A stretch of 64,000 nt of DNA. Origin: Kitasatospora albolonga (GTDB lineage: Bacteria; Actinomycetota; Actinomycetes; Streptomycetales; Streptomycetaceae). The stretch spans positions 800,001 through 864,000 of the forward strand of contig CP020563.1 in the NCBI GenBank assembly GCA_002082585.1, written 5' to 3'. Each line of letters begins with the position of its first letter. Position 1 is the stretch's first letter. The notes beneath the pieces were generated by a model. The model saw nothing but the letters and a program-made list of their open reading frames with translations, ran no database searches and was not told where the DNA came from. Made by a program: the position numbers and the translations under genes. Shown in pieces: positions 1 to 8,775 of this stretch.

Positions 1-912
1 GCCACCTCCGACGGGCACAAGGTGCCGCTGCTCGCCAATGTCGGCGGTCCGGGCGATGTGCCCGCCGCTGTCGAGGCGGGGGCCGAGGGTGTGGGGCTGT
101 TCCGCACCGAGTTCCTCTTCCTGGACGACAGCAAGCAGGCTCCTTCCGAGGAGAAGCAGGTCGCGGCCTACCGGGCGGTGCTGGAGGCGTTCCCCGAGGG
201 GCGTGTCGTCGTACGCGTACTGGATGCCGGGGCCGACAAGCCGCTGGACTTCCTGACGCCGGCCGACGAGCCGAACCCGGCGCTGGGTGTGCGCGGGCTG
301 CGGAGCCTGCTGGATCACCCCGAGGTGCTGCGTACCCAGCTGACCGCGCTGGCGAAGGCCGCCGAGGGGCTGCCGGTCTACCTGGAGGTCATGGCCCCCA
401 TGGTGGCCGACCGCACCGACGCCAAGGCGTTCGCGGACGCGTGCCGCGAGGCCGGGCTGCGGGCGAAGTTCGGCGCGATGGTGGAGATTCCGTCCGCCGC
501 TCTGCGGGCGCGGTCGATCCTCCAGGAGGTCGAGTTCCTGTCGCTGGGCACCAATGACCTGGCGCAGTACACCTTCGCCGCCGACCGTCAGGTGGGCGCG
601 GTGTCGCGGCTCCAGGACCCGTGGCAGCCGGCGCTGCTGGACCTGGTGGCGCTGTCCGCCGAGGCCGCCCGTGCCGAGGGCAAAAGCTGTGGTGTCTGCG
701 GGGAGGCCGCGTCCGATCCGCTGCTGGCCTGTGTGCTGACGGGGCTGGGGGTCACCTCGCTCTCGATGGGTGCCGCGTCCATTCCTTATGTGCGCGCCAC
801 GCTGGCCAAGTACACGCTGGCGCAGTGCGAGCGTGCGGCGAACGCCGCCCGTTCGGCCGACTCCGCCGACGAGGCCCGCAAGGCCGCTCAGGCTGTGCTG
901 TCCGGCGAGTAG
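1..912 (+). CDS. ptsI: Phosphoenolpyruvate-protein phosphotransferase (PTS enzyme I), C-terminal part
   Basis: Enzyme I takes phosphate from phosphoenolpyruvate and passes it to HPr, the first step of PTS sugar uptake in the cytoplasm. The frame is open from base 1, so the N-terminal HPr-binding and phospho-His domain lies outside the window and about 303 residues of the PEP-binding barrel are visible. Recognisable motifs are GLFRTEFLF near residue 33, the SLGTNDLAQY segment and CGEAASDP with the conserved catalytic Cys at visible residue 233. The end is intact and is followed by a strong hairpin. Family assignment is firm; only the 5' end is missing because of the window edge. Confidence 0.97.
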   Translation, partial: ATSDGHKVPLLANVGGPGDVPAAVEAGAEGVGLFRTEFLFLDDSKQAPSEEKQVAAYRAVLEAFPEGRVVVRVLDAGADKPLDFLTPADEPNPALGVRGLRSLLDHPEVLRTQLTALAKAAEGLPVYLEVMAPMVADRTDAKAFADACREAGLRAKFGAMVEIPSAALRARSILQEVEFLSLGTNDLAQYTFAADRQVGAVSRLQDPWQPALLDLVALSAEAARAEGKSCGVCGEAASDPLLACVLTGLGVTSLSMGAASIPYVRATLAKYTLAQCERAANAARSADSADEARKAAQAVLSGE

Positions 913-936
913 GCACGCCGCGGGTGGTGTGTGTTG

Positions 937-976
937 CAGGAGGGGCTTTCCGCCTGGGGGCGGGGAGCCCCTCCTG
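937..976. terminator. Bidirectional hairpin terminator between ptsI and the next gene
   Basis: CAGGAGGGGCT (937-947) pairs perfectly with AGCCCCTCCTG (966-976). The 18-nt loop can itself fold through CCGCC/GGCGG. It sits between two convergent genes, as expected for a shared terminator. Confidence 0.75.
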
Positions 977-989
977 TTGTGTGTCGGCG

Positions 990-1925
990 TCAGTGGTGCG
1001 GTTCCGCGGGGTCGGCTCCGATGTCGAAGCCCGCGCAGTACTCCACGCCGGATTCCGGGGAGACGGGCTCTCCGGTCTCGGCGTCGGTGCAGTAGGCGTT
1101 GAAGACCTCGCCCGCGGTGAGCGGGGCGAGGGCGCCGTGGGCCAGGCGCCAGCCGTGGACGCGGTCCGGGGTGTCGGGGGCGCTGGTGCGGAGCACCACT
1201 CCCCCGGGTTTCTCCAGGGCGATGGCCACCGCGAGCACGGTGGCGAACTCCGCTCCTTCCGAGGTGTCCAGGCGGGCCGGGCCCGTGGGGTCGCGGTGGG
1301 TGTGGAGCACCGCCAGGAGCTGGTCGTTCTCCGTGGGGGTGGAGCAGACCAGGTGGTGGGTGCCCGGTCCGGCCCGCTCCAGCAGCCGGGTCAGGAGGTG
1401 GGAGGCCCGGTCGAAGGCCGCGCGTCCGATGTCCTGGCCGCAGTCCGCGCAGGCTCCGAGGTCGGTGAGGACGAGGGTGGCGTACTCCCAGGTGGCACGG
1501 CGGACCGCGCGGGAGACCAGGAGGGGGATGAGGTCGGTCAGGCGTTGGCCGGTGTAGGCGACCGTGGCTCCGGCGGCGGCGATCTCGGCGGTGAAGCGGC
1601 TGCGGCTGGCGCCGGTGTCCGCGTCGAGTCCGGACTCCGCGCAGAACTCGGCGTAGTCCTCGGGGTCGAAGAGGGCGATCGTGGTGTGCACGCCCTGGGC
1701 CGTCAGCGTCTTGAGCAGGCGCTCGACCTGGTGGAGGTAAGCGGCGTGGTCGTCGAAGGGGAAAGTGCGGTAGCGCCGCATGGCCGCGAAGTCCTGCTCG
1801 TCGACCAGGAGGCCGACGGTGCTGGGGGCTTCGCGGCGCAGGATGCGTCGCAGGGTGGTGCCGGGTGCCGTGCGGTGTTTCGAGCTGTGCTCGGTGGTGC
1901 GCTTGGTGTTGTTCGTCTGCGCCAT
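990..1925 (-). CDS. Conserved hypothetical protein, about 311 aa
   Basis: I do not recognise a named domain with certainty. The protein has a basic, Thr/Lys-rich N-terminus, then a segment that speaks of a variable-length effector (GLLVDEQDF, TIALFDPEDY). A mid-region Cys pair (ACADCG) and a Cys near the C-terminus (EYCAGFDIG) follow. No signal peptide or membrane segment is visible, so it is probably cytoplasmic. The start at 1925 is chosen because AGGGGGAC lies about 8 nt upstream; a much longer upstream open frame is only antisense to the neighbouring synthetase. It is transcribed away from the acetoacetyl-CoA synthetase end, with a roughly 80-bp gap. Confidence 0.8.
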   Translation of the reverse strand: MAQTNNTKRTTEHSSKHRTAPGTTLRRILRREAPSTVGLLVDEQDFAAMRRYRTFPFDDHAAYLHQVERLLKTLTAQGVHTTIALFDPEDYAEFCAESGLDADTGASRSRFTAEIAAAGATVAYTGQRLTDLIPLLVSRAVRRATWEYATLVLTDLGACADCGQDIGRAAFDRASHLLTRLLERAGPGTHHLVCSTPTENDQLLAVLHTHRDPTGPARLDTSEGAEFATVLAVAIALEKPGGVVLRTSAPDTPDRVHGWRLAHGALAPLTAGEVFNAYCTDAETGEPVSPESGVEYCAGFDIGADPAEPHH

Positions 1926-2005
1926 GTGTCGTGTCCCCCTGTGCACGGTGAATCCTTGCTCACTCAGCGTAATCAGGGGGACTGACAACCGGTCCGGGAC
2001 GGCTT

Positions 2006-3985
2006 CTAGCGGCGGCGGCTCGCGGCCAGTTCGGCGTAGAAGTGGAGCAGGTCGAGGTTGTCGACCGAGCCCGGGTTGACCGCCTTGGCCAGCTCGGTGC
2101 CCTGGAGCAGGCGTTTGACCGGGACCTCGATGCGCTTGCCGGTGAGGGTGTGCGGGATGGCGGGGACCTCGATGACCTCGTCCGGGACGTGGCGCGGGGA
2201 GAGGTTCTCGCGGATGGTCGCCTTGATCGCGGCGCGCAGATCGTCGTCGAGGGTGGCGCCTTCGGCGAGGTGGACGAAGAGCGGCATCCAGTAGCCGCCG
2301 TCGGGTTCCTCGATCCCGATGACGAGGGACTCGCGGATCTCGGGGAGCCGTTCGACGGCCTCGTAGATGTCGGCGGAGCCCATGCGGACGCCCTGGCGGT
2401 TGAGGGTGGAGTCGGAGCGGCCGTGGATGATCACCGAGCCGTGGTCGGTGAGGGTGATCCAGTCGCCGTGGCGCCAGACGCCGGGGTACATGTCGAAGTA
2501 GCTGTCGTGGTACCGGCTGCCGTCGGGGTCGTTCCAGAAGCGGATCGGCATGGAGGGGAGCGGGTTGGTGACGACGAGTTCGCCGACCTCGTCGGTGAGG
2601 GGTTTGCCCGCCGGGTCCCAGGACTGGAGGTCGGTGCCGAGGCAGGGGGCCTGGAGTTCGCCGATGTGGACGGGGAGCGTGGGGACGGCTCCGGCGAAGC
2701 AGGAGCAGACGTCGGTGCCGCCGCTGACCGAGGCGATCCAGAGGTCGTCGGCGACCTCGTCGTGGAGCCAGCGGAAGCCGTCGGGCGGGAGCGGGGAGCC
2801 GGTGGTGGCGACGCACTGGACGCGGGAGAGGTCGAAGTCGCGGCCGGGGTGGATGTCGGCCTTGCGGCAGGCCATGACGTACGCGGCGGAGGTGCCGTAG
2901 AGGGTGGCGCCGGTCTGTTCGGCGATCCGCCACTGGGCGCTGACGTCGGGGTAGCCGGGGCTGCCGTCGTACAGGACGACGGTGGTGCCGGTGAGGAGGC
3001 CGGAGACGAGGAAGTTCCACATCATCCAGCCGGTGGAGGTGTACCAGAAGAAGCGGTCCTCGGGGCCGAGGTCGCAGTGCAGGCCGAGCTGCTTGAAGTG
3101 TTCGAGCAGGATGCCGCCCTGGGACTGGACGATGGCCTTGGGCAGGCCGGTGGTGCCGGAGGAGTAGAGGACCCAGAGCGGGTGGTCGAAGGGGACCTGC
3201 TCGAAGACGGGCTCGGTGTCGGCGGAGGTGAGGGCGGCCCAGGCGAGGGCGCCTTCGGGGGCGTCGGTGCCGAGCAGCGGGATGTGGACGACGGCGCGGA
3301 GGGTGGGCAGTTCGCGGCGGAGTTCGGCGACGGTCTCCGTACGGTCGTGCTCCTTGCCGCCGTAGCGGTAGCCGTCGACGGTGAAGAGGACGACGGGTTC
3401 GATCTGCTGGAACCGGTCGAGGACGCTGCGGGCGCCGAAGTCGGGGGCGCAGGAGGTCCAGACGCCGCCGACAGCCGCGGTGGCGAGGAAGGCGACGACG
3501 GCCTGCGGGATGTTGGGGAGGTAGCCGCTGACGCGGTCGCCGGGGGTGACGCCGAGGGCGCGGAGTTCGGCGGCCAGTGCGCCGACCTGGCGGCGGAGGT
3601 CGGACCAGCTGATGGGGACCTGGGTGTGGGTCTCGTCGACGTACAGGAGGGCGGGGGTGTCGGCGCGGGCCGGGTCCTCGGAGGTGCGCAGGGCGTGTTC
3701 GGCGTAGTTGAGGGTGGCGCCGGGGAACCAGGTGGCGCCGGGCATGGTGCGGTCGCCGAGGACGCTCTCGTACGGGGTGGAGAAGCGGATGTCGAACCAG
3801 TCGGCGACGGCCTGCCAGAAGGTGTCGAGCTCGTCGACGGACCAGCGGTGCAGGGCCGCGTACCCGCCCTCGGCCGGGGCTCCGTAGCGGCTCGCGGCCC
3901 AGCTCTGGAAGCGGGTGACGGCCGCGGCGGCGATGCGTTCGGGGCCGGGCTGCCAGAGAGGGGCGTCGGGCGTGGCTGCGGTCAT
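2006..3985 (-). CDS. aacS: Acetoacetyl-CoA synthetase
   Basis: An ANL-superfamily acyl-CoA ligase that activates acetoacetate to acetoacetyl-CoA with ATP. Its 659 residues match the usual length of acetoacetate-CoA ligases. The phosphate-binding loop YSSGTTGLPKAIV is present near residue 275, the ATP motif region near WNDPDGSRY/GDWITLTDHG, and a C-terminal lid with TGKRIEVPVKRLL carrying the catalytic Lys. The N-terminal WQPGPERI segment is typical of this subfamily rather than of acetyl-CoA synthetase. It is divergent from the GH31 gene. It probably feeds acetoacetate or ketone units into acyl-CoA metabolism. Confidence 0.93.
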   Translation of the reverse strand: MTAATPDAPLWQPGPERIAAAAVTRFQSWAASRYGAPAEGGYAALHRWSVDELDTFWQAVADWFDIRFSTPYESVLGDRTMPGATWFPGATLNYAEHALRTSEDPARADTPALLYVDETHTQVPISWSDLRRQVGALAAELRALGVTPGDRVSGYLPNIPQAVVAFLATAAVGGVWTSCAPDFGARSVLDRFQQIEPVVLFTVDGYRYGGKEHDRTETVAELRRELPTLRAVVHIPLLGTDAPEGALAWAALTSADTEPVFEQVPFDHPLWVLYSSGTTGLPKAIVQSQGGILLEHFKQLGLHCDLGPEDRFFWYTSTGWMMWNFLVSGLLTGTTVVLYDGSPGYPDVSAQWRIAEQTGATLYGTSAAYVMACRKADIHPGRDFDLSRVQCVATTGSPLPPDGFRWLHDEVADDLWIASVSGGTDVCSCFAGAVPTLPVHIGELQAPCLGTDLQSWDPAGKPLTDEVGELVVTNPLPSMPIRFWNDPDGSRYHDSYFDMYPGVWRHGDWITLTDHGSVIIHGRSDSTLNRQGVRMGSADIYEAVERLPEIRESLVIGIEEPDGGYWMPLFVHLAEGATLDDDLRAAIKATIRENLSPRHVPDEVIEVPAIPHTLTGKRIEVPVKRLLQGTELAKAVNPGSVDNLDLLHFYAELAASRRR

Positions 3986-4224
3986 GGGGCGGCTCCCTGG
4001 CTGGACGACGGGTACGCGGGTGGCGTGTCGGCGCGCACGGCTGGGGTGTGCGCGTGGGCGGCTGACACGGACGATGCCATGTGATCGTCTTCGGCACCAG
4101 GGTGGGTCGACGTGATGCGGGGCTCGGTGGGGGTGGGTGCCGGGCCGTCGGTGGGCCGGGCGGTTGCGCGGCGGAGCGGGTGAACGGGAGTTGAACGGGA
4201 GGTTCTGCGGTCCGGGCGGGTGGC

Positions 4225-6606
4225 ATGGTGTGCGCCATGGACGGTCGTGACCTGGTGCGTCGGGTGAAGCTGGTCGGTTCGGTACGGGGGCTGCGCACGG
4301 TGCGTGCTGCCTGGCGGCGCCGGTCGGCGGACGCGCGTGCGCTGCCCGCGCGCGGTGCCGAGCGGGCCCGGGTGCCCGGTGCTCTGGTGGGGGCGGAGCC
4401 GGGTCCGGGCGGGGGTGTGGTGCGGTTCGCCCGTTCGGAGCTGCGGATCAGGGTGGCGGTGGGCGGTGCGGTGTTCTGGGCGTGGGACGGGGCCGGTCCG
4501 CTGCCGTCGTACGCACCGGCGGGCGAGGTGCCCGCGGCCGATCCGCGGGCGGTGCTGGAGCCGGGTCAGGACGGTGGCTGGCAGGTGGTGTCCGAGCGGC
4601 TGACGGTGCTGGTGTCGCGTTCCGGTGCGGTGGAGCTGCGGACGCCGGGCGGGGTGCTGCTGCGGCGGGAGCTGCCGCCGCGCTGGTGGGAGCCGGTGGG
4701 CGGGGGTTCGGTGCGGTGGGTGCAGCGGTCGGAGGTGCCTGCGGACGCGCGGTTCTTCGGGCTGGGCGGGCGGGCGTCGGGGCCCCGGCTGCGGGACGGG
4801 GCGTACGGGCTGTGGAACACCGATCCGGGCGGGCGGTTCGGTCCGGGGGACGATCCGCTGTATCTGACGATGCCGGTGCAGGTGGTGGTCTCGGACGCGG
4901 GTACGCATCTGGCGTTCCACGACAACACCTGGGCGGGCCGGGTGGTGGTGCGCGAGGGCGAGGAGGGCGCGGGGTCCGGGCACGACCGGCCGGGCACGTG
5001 CGAGGTGCGGATGGAGGGCGGTCCGCTGCGCTGCTGGGTGGTGGCGGGGACACCGGCCCGGGTGCTCCAGGGGTGGACGGCGCTGACGGGTGCGCCGGCG
5101 GTGCCGCCGTCGTGGGCGCTGGGGCCGCAGCACGCCCGGTGGGGGTTCGGCAGCGAGCGGGAGGTGCGGCGGGTGGTGGCCGGGTACCGGGAGCGGGGGC
5201 TGCCGCTGTCCGTGCTGCATCTGGACATCGACCACTACGACGGGCACCGGGTGTTCACGGTCGACCGGGAGCGGTTCCCCGATCTGCCCGGGCTGGCGAA
5301 GGAGTTGCGGGCGGAGGGCGTGCGGCTGGTGTCGATCGTCGATCCGGCGGTGAAGGCGGCGCCGGGCGACGCGGTGTTCGACGCGGGGCTGGCGGTCGGG
5401 GAGCGGGGGGCGTACGTCCGGGACGCGCGGGGGCGGGTGGTGGTGGGCGAGGTGTGGCCCGGGGCCTGCGTCTATCCGGATTTCACCGATCCGCTTGTGC
5501 GGGAATGGTGGGGATCTCTGTACGGGGAGCGGCTTGCGCAGGGCTTCTCGGGGGTCTGGCACGACATGAACGAGCCGGTGTCGTTCGCGGCTTTCGGGGA
5601 CCCGTCGCTCCCCCGTTCCGCCCGGCACGTCCTGGAGGGCCACGGCGGGGACCACCGGGAGGCGCACAACGTGTACGGGCTGGCGATGGCGCGCGCCGGG
5701 TACGAGGGGCTGCTCCGGCTGCGCCCGGAGGAGCGGCCGTTCCTGTTCTCGCGGTCGGGGTGGGTGGGGATGCAGCGGTACGGGGGCACCTGGTCCGGTG
5801 ATGTGTCGTCCGGGTGGCCGGGGCTGCGGGCCTCGCTCTCGCTGGTGCTGGGCCTCGGGCTGTGCGGGGTGCCGTACTCGGGGCCGGATGTGGGCGGGTT
5901 CGACGGGTTCCCGTCGCCGGAGCTGTATCTGCGGTGGTTCCAGCTGGGCGCGTACCTGCCGTTGTTCCGGACCCATGCGGCGATCGACGCGGGGCGCCGG
6001 GAGCCGTGGGAGTTCGGGCCCGAGGTGCTGGAGCACGCGCGGGCGGCGCTGGTGGAGCGGGAGCGGCTGCACCCGTACTTCGTGACGCTGTCGCAGGTGG
6101 CGCGGCTGACGGGGGCGCCCTATGTGCGGCCGGTGTGGTGGGGGGCGCCGGGCGACCGGGGGCTGCGGGGGTGCGAGGACGCGTTCCTGCTGGGCGACGC
6201 GCTGCTGGTGGCGCCGGTGCTGGAGGCGGGTGCGGACCGGCGGGTGGTGCGGCTGCCCCGGGGGCGCTGGTACGACACGGTGACCGGGCGGGCGTACGAG
6301 GGGCCGGGGCCGGTGGTGGTCGAGGCGCCGCTCTCGCGGATTCCGGTGCTGGCGCGGGCGGGGGCGGTGATTCCGGTGCGGGACGCGGACGGGGAGCTGG
6401 AGCTGGAGGTGTGGGCCCCGGCGCCGGGGCGTACCGGGGGCGGGCTGGTGGTCCGGGACCCGGGTGACGGGTGGGCGGAGGCCGAGGTCGAGCGGTATGT
6501 GGCGCGGTGGGAGGGGGACCGTGTGGTGGTGGAGCGGGACGGCGGTGGGGAGGGGGTGGAGGCGGTGGGGCTTCCGGTGCGGGTGCGGGGGGTGGTGGAG
6601 GGGTGA
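4225..6606 (+). CDS. Glycoside hydrolase family 31 (alpha-glucosidase-like)
   Basis: The protein should hydrolyse terminal alpha-linked sugars. The GH31 barrel is clear: ARWGFGSEREV begins the catalytic domain, WHDMNEP carries the nucleophile Asp447 (counted from 4225), and DVGGFDGFPSPELYLRWFQ is the acid/base-side motif. The N-terminal beta-domain and C-terminal beta-sandwich are also present in the 793 residues. There is no signal peptide, so it is probably intracellular. An alternative start at 4237 (ATGGACGG) is as plausible as 4225. Substrate cannot be fixed from sequence; alpha-glucosidase or alpha-xylosidase activity are both possible. Confidence 0.93.
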   Translation: MVCAMDGRDLVRRVKLVGSVRGLRTVRAAWRRRSADARALPARGAERARVPGALVGAEPGPGGGVVRFARSELRIRVAVGGAVFWAWDGAGPLPSYAPAGEVPAADPRAVLEPGQDGGWQVVSERLTVLVSRSGAVELRTPGGVLLRRELPPRWWEPVGGGSVRWVQRSEVPADARFFGLGGRASGPRLRDGAYGLWNTDPGGRFGPGDDPLYLTMPVQVVVSDAGTHLAFHDNTWAGRVVVREGEEGAGSGHDRPGTCEVRMEGGPLRCWVVAGTPARVLQGWTALTGAPAVPPSWALGPQHARWGFGSEREVRRVVAGYRERGLPLSVLHLDIDHYDGHRVFTVDRERFPDLPGLAKELRAEGVRLVSIVDPAVKAAPGDAVFDAGLAVGERGAYVRDARGRVVVGEVWPGACVYPDFTDPLVREWWGSLYGERLAQGFSGVWHDMNEPVSFAAFGDPSLPRSARHVLEGHGGDHREAHNVYGLAMARAGYEGLLRLRPEERPFLFSRSGWVGMQRYGGTWSGDVSSGWPGLRASLSLVLGLGLCGVPYSGPDVGGFDGFPSPELYLRWFQLGAYLPLFRTHAAIDAGRREPWEFGPEVLEHARAALVERERLHPYFVTLSQVARLTGAPYVRPVWWGAPGDRGLRGCEDAFLLGDALLVAPVLEAGADRRVVRLPRGRWYDTVTGRAYEGPGPVVVEAPLSRIPVLARAGAVIPVRDADGELELEVWAPAPGRTGGGLVVRDPGDGWAEAEVERYVARWEGDRVVVERDGGGEGVEAVGLPVRVRGVVEG

Positions 6607-6608
6607 GC

Positions 6609-6626
6609 GGGCCCCTTGAGGGGTCC
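6609..6626. terminator. Short GC hairpin after the GH31 gene
   Basis: GGGCCCC (6609-6615), loop TTGA, then GGGGTCC with one G-T wobble. It lies between the convergent GH31 and Nudix genes. Confidence 0.45.
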
Positions 6627-6657
6627 TCTGCCGGGCGGAGCCCGTACACCGGGGGTC

Positions 6658-7224
6658 TCAGCCGTAGCGGCCCGCGAACCAGGCGTTCACGGCCTCGGTG
6701 TGGAGCGGGAACGTCAGCGGGCGCGGGGCGTGGAGGATCTCGTACCCCGAGGTCTCGTGGGTGGGGGTGGAGGGCGGCAGGGCCGACAGGGGCCGTTGCG
6801 GGAGGAGGCCGAAGAGCAGGAGGTGGCCCGCGGTGTCGCTGAGGGCGTCGGCCAGGCGGACGTCCTGTTCGGCGGCCTCGATCCCGGTCTCCTCGCGCAG
6901 TTCCCGGACGACCGCGTGGCGCCAGTCCTCGGCGTGGTCGATGAAGCCGCCGGGCAGCGCGGTGCCGCCCTTCCCCGGTTCGATGGTGCGGGTGATCACG
7001 ACGAGGCCGGTCGGGCCGGGGCCGGTCACGGGGAGCAGGGCCACGGCGACCGGGAGCGGGTTGCGGTAGGCGGTGGCACCGCAGCGGGCGCAGGTGCGGG
7101 GCCAGGTGCCGGGGGCCGGGAGGGCCGTGTACGGGGCTCCGCAGGTGGAGCAGTGGGAGTCCCTGACGTACGGGGAGGGCTGCCGACCGGCCGTCGGGGC
7201 GGGGCTGTTGGTGGGCTCGGGCAC
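6658..7224 (-). CDS. Nudix hydrolase with N-terminal zinc ribbon
   Basis: Cys25-X2-Cys28 and Cys45-X2-Cys48 form a zinc ribbon like that of NADH pyrophosphatases. A Nudix box follows from about residue 92 (PGGFIDHAEDW then RELREETGI) with the GX5EX7REXXEEXG pattern intact. It should hydrolyse a nucleoside-diphosphate-linked compound; the exact substrate is unknown. The start is GTG at 7224. At 188 aa it is shorter than NudC-type enzymes, so it is a compact ribbon-Nudix protein. It is convergent with the GH31 gene. Confidence 0.88.
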   Translation of the reverse strand: MPEPTNSPAPTAGRQPSPYVRDSHCSTCGAPYTALPAPGTWPRTCARCGATAYRNPLPVAVALLPVTGPGPTGLVVITRTIEPGKGGTALPGGFIDHAEDWRHAVVRELREETGIEAAEQDVRLADALSDTAGHLLLFGLLPQRPLSALPPSTPTHETSGYEILHAPRPLTFPLHTEAVNAWFAGRYG

Positions 7225-7243
7225 GGGCGGACTGTATCCGATG

Positions 7244-7372
7244 GTGCTCTTGTGCGTGTTGCGAAGCCGGTGATCGTGCTCTCGTGTGTGCCGTGAAGCG
7301 GCGATCGTGCTCTCTCGCGCCTGCCGCGAAGCCGGTGGTCGTCCTCTCGCCCGTGCCGTGAAGCCGGTGGAC
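7244..7372. repeat. Four degenerate tandem repeats of about 32 bp
   Basis: Units start at 7244, 7276, 7307 and 7341, with lengths 32, 31, 34 and 32. Each begins GTGCTCT or GTCCTCT, has a G/C/T-rich middle, and ends in GAAGCCGGTG or GAAGCGGCG followed by a short tail. The array fills the whole gap between the divergent Nudix and VanX-like genes. Confidence 0.8.
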
Positions 7373-7373
7373 G

Positions 7374-8198
7374 ATGTGGGCCATGACAGGAATGCGTACC
7401 GCCCTCCGTGCCCTGGCCACCGCTGCCGCCGCCGCTGCCCTGCTCGCCGGTGCGGTCGTCTCCCCGGCGCCGGCCCGGGCGCGCCCCGAACCCACGGCTC
7501 CCCGGGAGTTCGTGGCGCTGCGTTCGGTCGATCCGACGATCATCCAGGAGATGCGTTACACCACCGCGCACACCTTCCTCGGCGAGCGGGTCGACGGCTA
7601 CCGGCAGCCGGTCTGCATCCTGACCCGGCCCGCCGCCCGTGCGCTGCACCTCGCGCAGAAGCGGCTGCTGCGCCAGGGGTATTCGCTGAAGGTGTACGAC
7701 TGTTACCGGCCGCAGCGGGCGGTGGACCACTTCGTGCGGTGGGCGGAGGATCTCGAAGAACAGTCGATGAAGGGGGAGTTCTATCCGCTGGTCGGCAAGC
7801 ACCGGCTTTTCGAGGACGGTTACATCGCGGAGAGGTCCGGGCACAGCAGGGGCAGCACGGTGGACCTGACGCTGGTCCGGCTTCCGGCGCTGCCGACCAG
7901 GCCGTACCGTCCGGGTGAGAGGCTGACGCCCTGCTTCGCGCCCCGGGGCGAGCGGTTTCCCGACAACTCGGTGGACATGGGCACCGGTTACGACTGTTTC
8001 GACACCCTCTCGCACACGGACGACCCCCGGATTCAGGGGACCCAGCGCGCCAACCGGCAGTTCCTGAAGCGGACGTTGGCCGAGGTGGGGTTCGTGAATC
8101 TGCCGGAGGAGTGGTGGCACTTCACCCATAGGCCCGAGCTGTTCCCGGACACCTATTTCGACTTTCCGGTGGCTCTCGGGTCGGTCGCCGGGCACTGA
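7374..8198 (+). CDS. Secreted VanX-like D-Ala-D-Ala dipeptidase (peptidase M15D)
   Basis: A zinc peptidase expected to cleave D-alanyl-D-alanine outside the membrane. An N-terminal signal peptide is clear (Arg, then an Ala/Leu stretch ending in ARA around residue 35). The zinc motifs are SGHSRGSTVD and EWWHF, and YDCYRPQRAVDHF is the substrate-side segment. Unlike vancomycin-resistance VanX it carries an export signal and has no vanHA partners here, so a wall-recycling or remodelling role is more likely than glycopeptide resistance. The start could be 7374, 7383 or 7392; all three are in frame and none has a strong Shine-Dalgarno. Confidence 0.9.
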   Translation: MWAMTGMRTALRALATAAAAAALLAGAVVSPAPARARPEPTAPREFVALRSVDPTIIQEMRYTTAHTFLGERVDGYRQPVCILTRPAARALHLAQKRLLRQGYSLKVYDCYRPQRAVDHFVRWAEDLEEQSMKGEFYPLVGKHRLFEDGYIAERSGHSRGSTVDLTLVRLPALPTRPYRPGERLTPCFAPRGERFPDNSVDMGTGYDCFDTLSHTDDPRIQGTQRANRQFLKRTLAEVGFVNLPEEWWHFTHRPELFPDTYFDFPVALGSVAGH

Positions 8199-8327
8199 GC
8201 GGGGCGGGTGCCGGAGGGAGGTGAACGGGCGGACCGGGACCACCCCCGTGGGCTCCGGCCGCCCGTTCTTCCCTTCGGACGCGCAAGGACCGTTTTCGGT
8301 TGCGGTCCGGGCGGCTACGGTGCCCGT

Positions 8328-8675
8328 ATGTCACAGCAGACGTTCGATTCGTACGAGGAATTCTGGCCGTACTACGTCGCGATGCACTCCCGCGCCGCCA
8401 CCCGCTGGGTCCATCTGACCGGCACACTGACCGGTCTCACCGTCGCCGCCTACGGGCTGGCCCGGGGCCGGAAGCGGTATCTGGCGGCCCTGCCGCTGAT
8501 CGGGTACGGCACGGCCTGGCCCGCGCACTTCCTGATCGAGAAGAACAACCCCGCCACCTTCGGGCATCCGGCGTGGTCGCTGCGCGGGGATGCGCGGATG
8601 ATCCGAATGATGCTCGCGGGACGGGACGCGGAGCTGGCGGAGACCGCGGCGAAGTGGCGGGCCGAGCACGGCTGA
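8328..8675 (+). CDS. DUF962 / Mpo1-like membrane protein
   Basis: A 115-residue protein with the DUF962 signature: a WVHLTGT motif, two hydrophobic helices around residues 30-65, and AHFLIEKNNPATFGHP with the conserved His residues. The yeast member Mpo1 is an iron-dependent dioxygenase acting on 2-hydroxy fatty acids; whether the bacterial protein does this is not known. The start at 8328 is ATG followed by SQQTFDSYEEF, the usual beginning of the domain. It stands alone between the VanX-like gene and the DUF35 operon. Confidence 0.88.
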   Translation: MSQQTFDSYEEFWPYYVAMHSRAATRWVHLTGTLTGLTVAAYGLARGRKRYLAALPLIGYGTAWPAHFLIEKNNPATFGHPAWSLRGDARMIRMMLAGRDAELAETAAKWRAEHG

Positions 8676-8734
8676 GCCGCGTACAGAGCAGGGCTCCGGG
8701 CCGCGCCTCTCGTCGGGGGCGGCCTCCCGTGGCA

Positions 8735-8759
8735 CACTTCTGACGTTCCGTCAGAAGTG
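8735..8759. promoter_or_regulatory. Perfect 11-bp inverted repeat, candidate operator of the DUF35-thiolase operon
   Basis: CACTTCTGACG, spacer TTC, CGTCAGAAGTG. It ends 16 nt before the TTG start of the DUF35 gene. The inner TGACG-N3-CGTCA core recurs just after the operon at 10508-10520. Size and symmetry fit a TetR-family operator; this is inference. Confidence 0.65.
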
Positions 8760-8775
8760 ATGCCGGGGAGGGGTT

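Noticed and set aside
990..4298. A 1102-codon open frame on the reverse strand covering acetoacetyl-CoA synthetase and its neighbour
   Set aside because: Its first two thirds are Arg/Pro-rich antisense-type sequence in another frame of the synthetase gene; only the last 311 codons (start at 1925) look like a protein.
7374..8198. Vancomycin resistance locus
   Set aside because: Only a VanX-like gene is present and it is secreted; no ligase or dehydrogenase partners are in the window.
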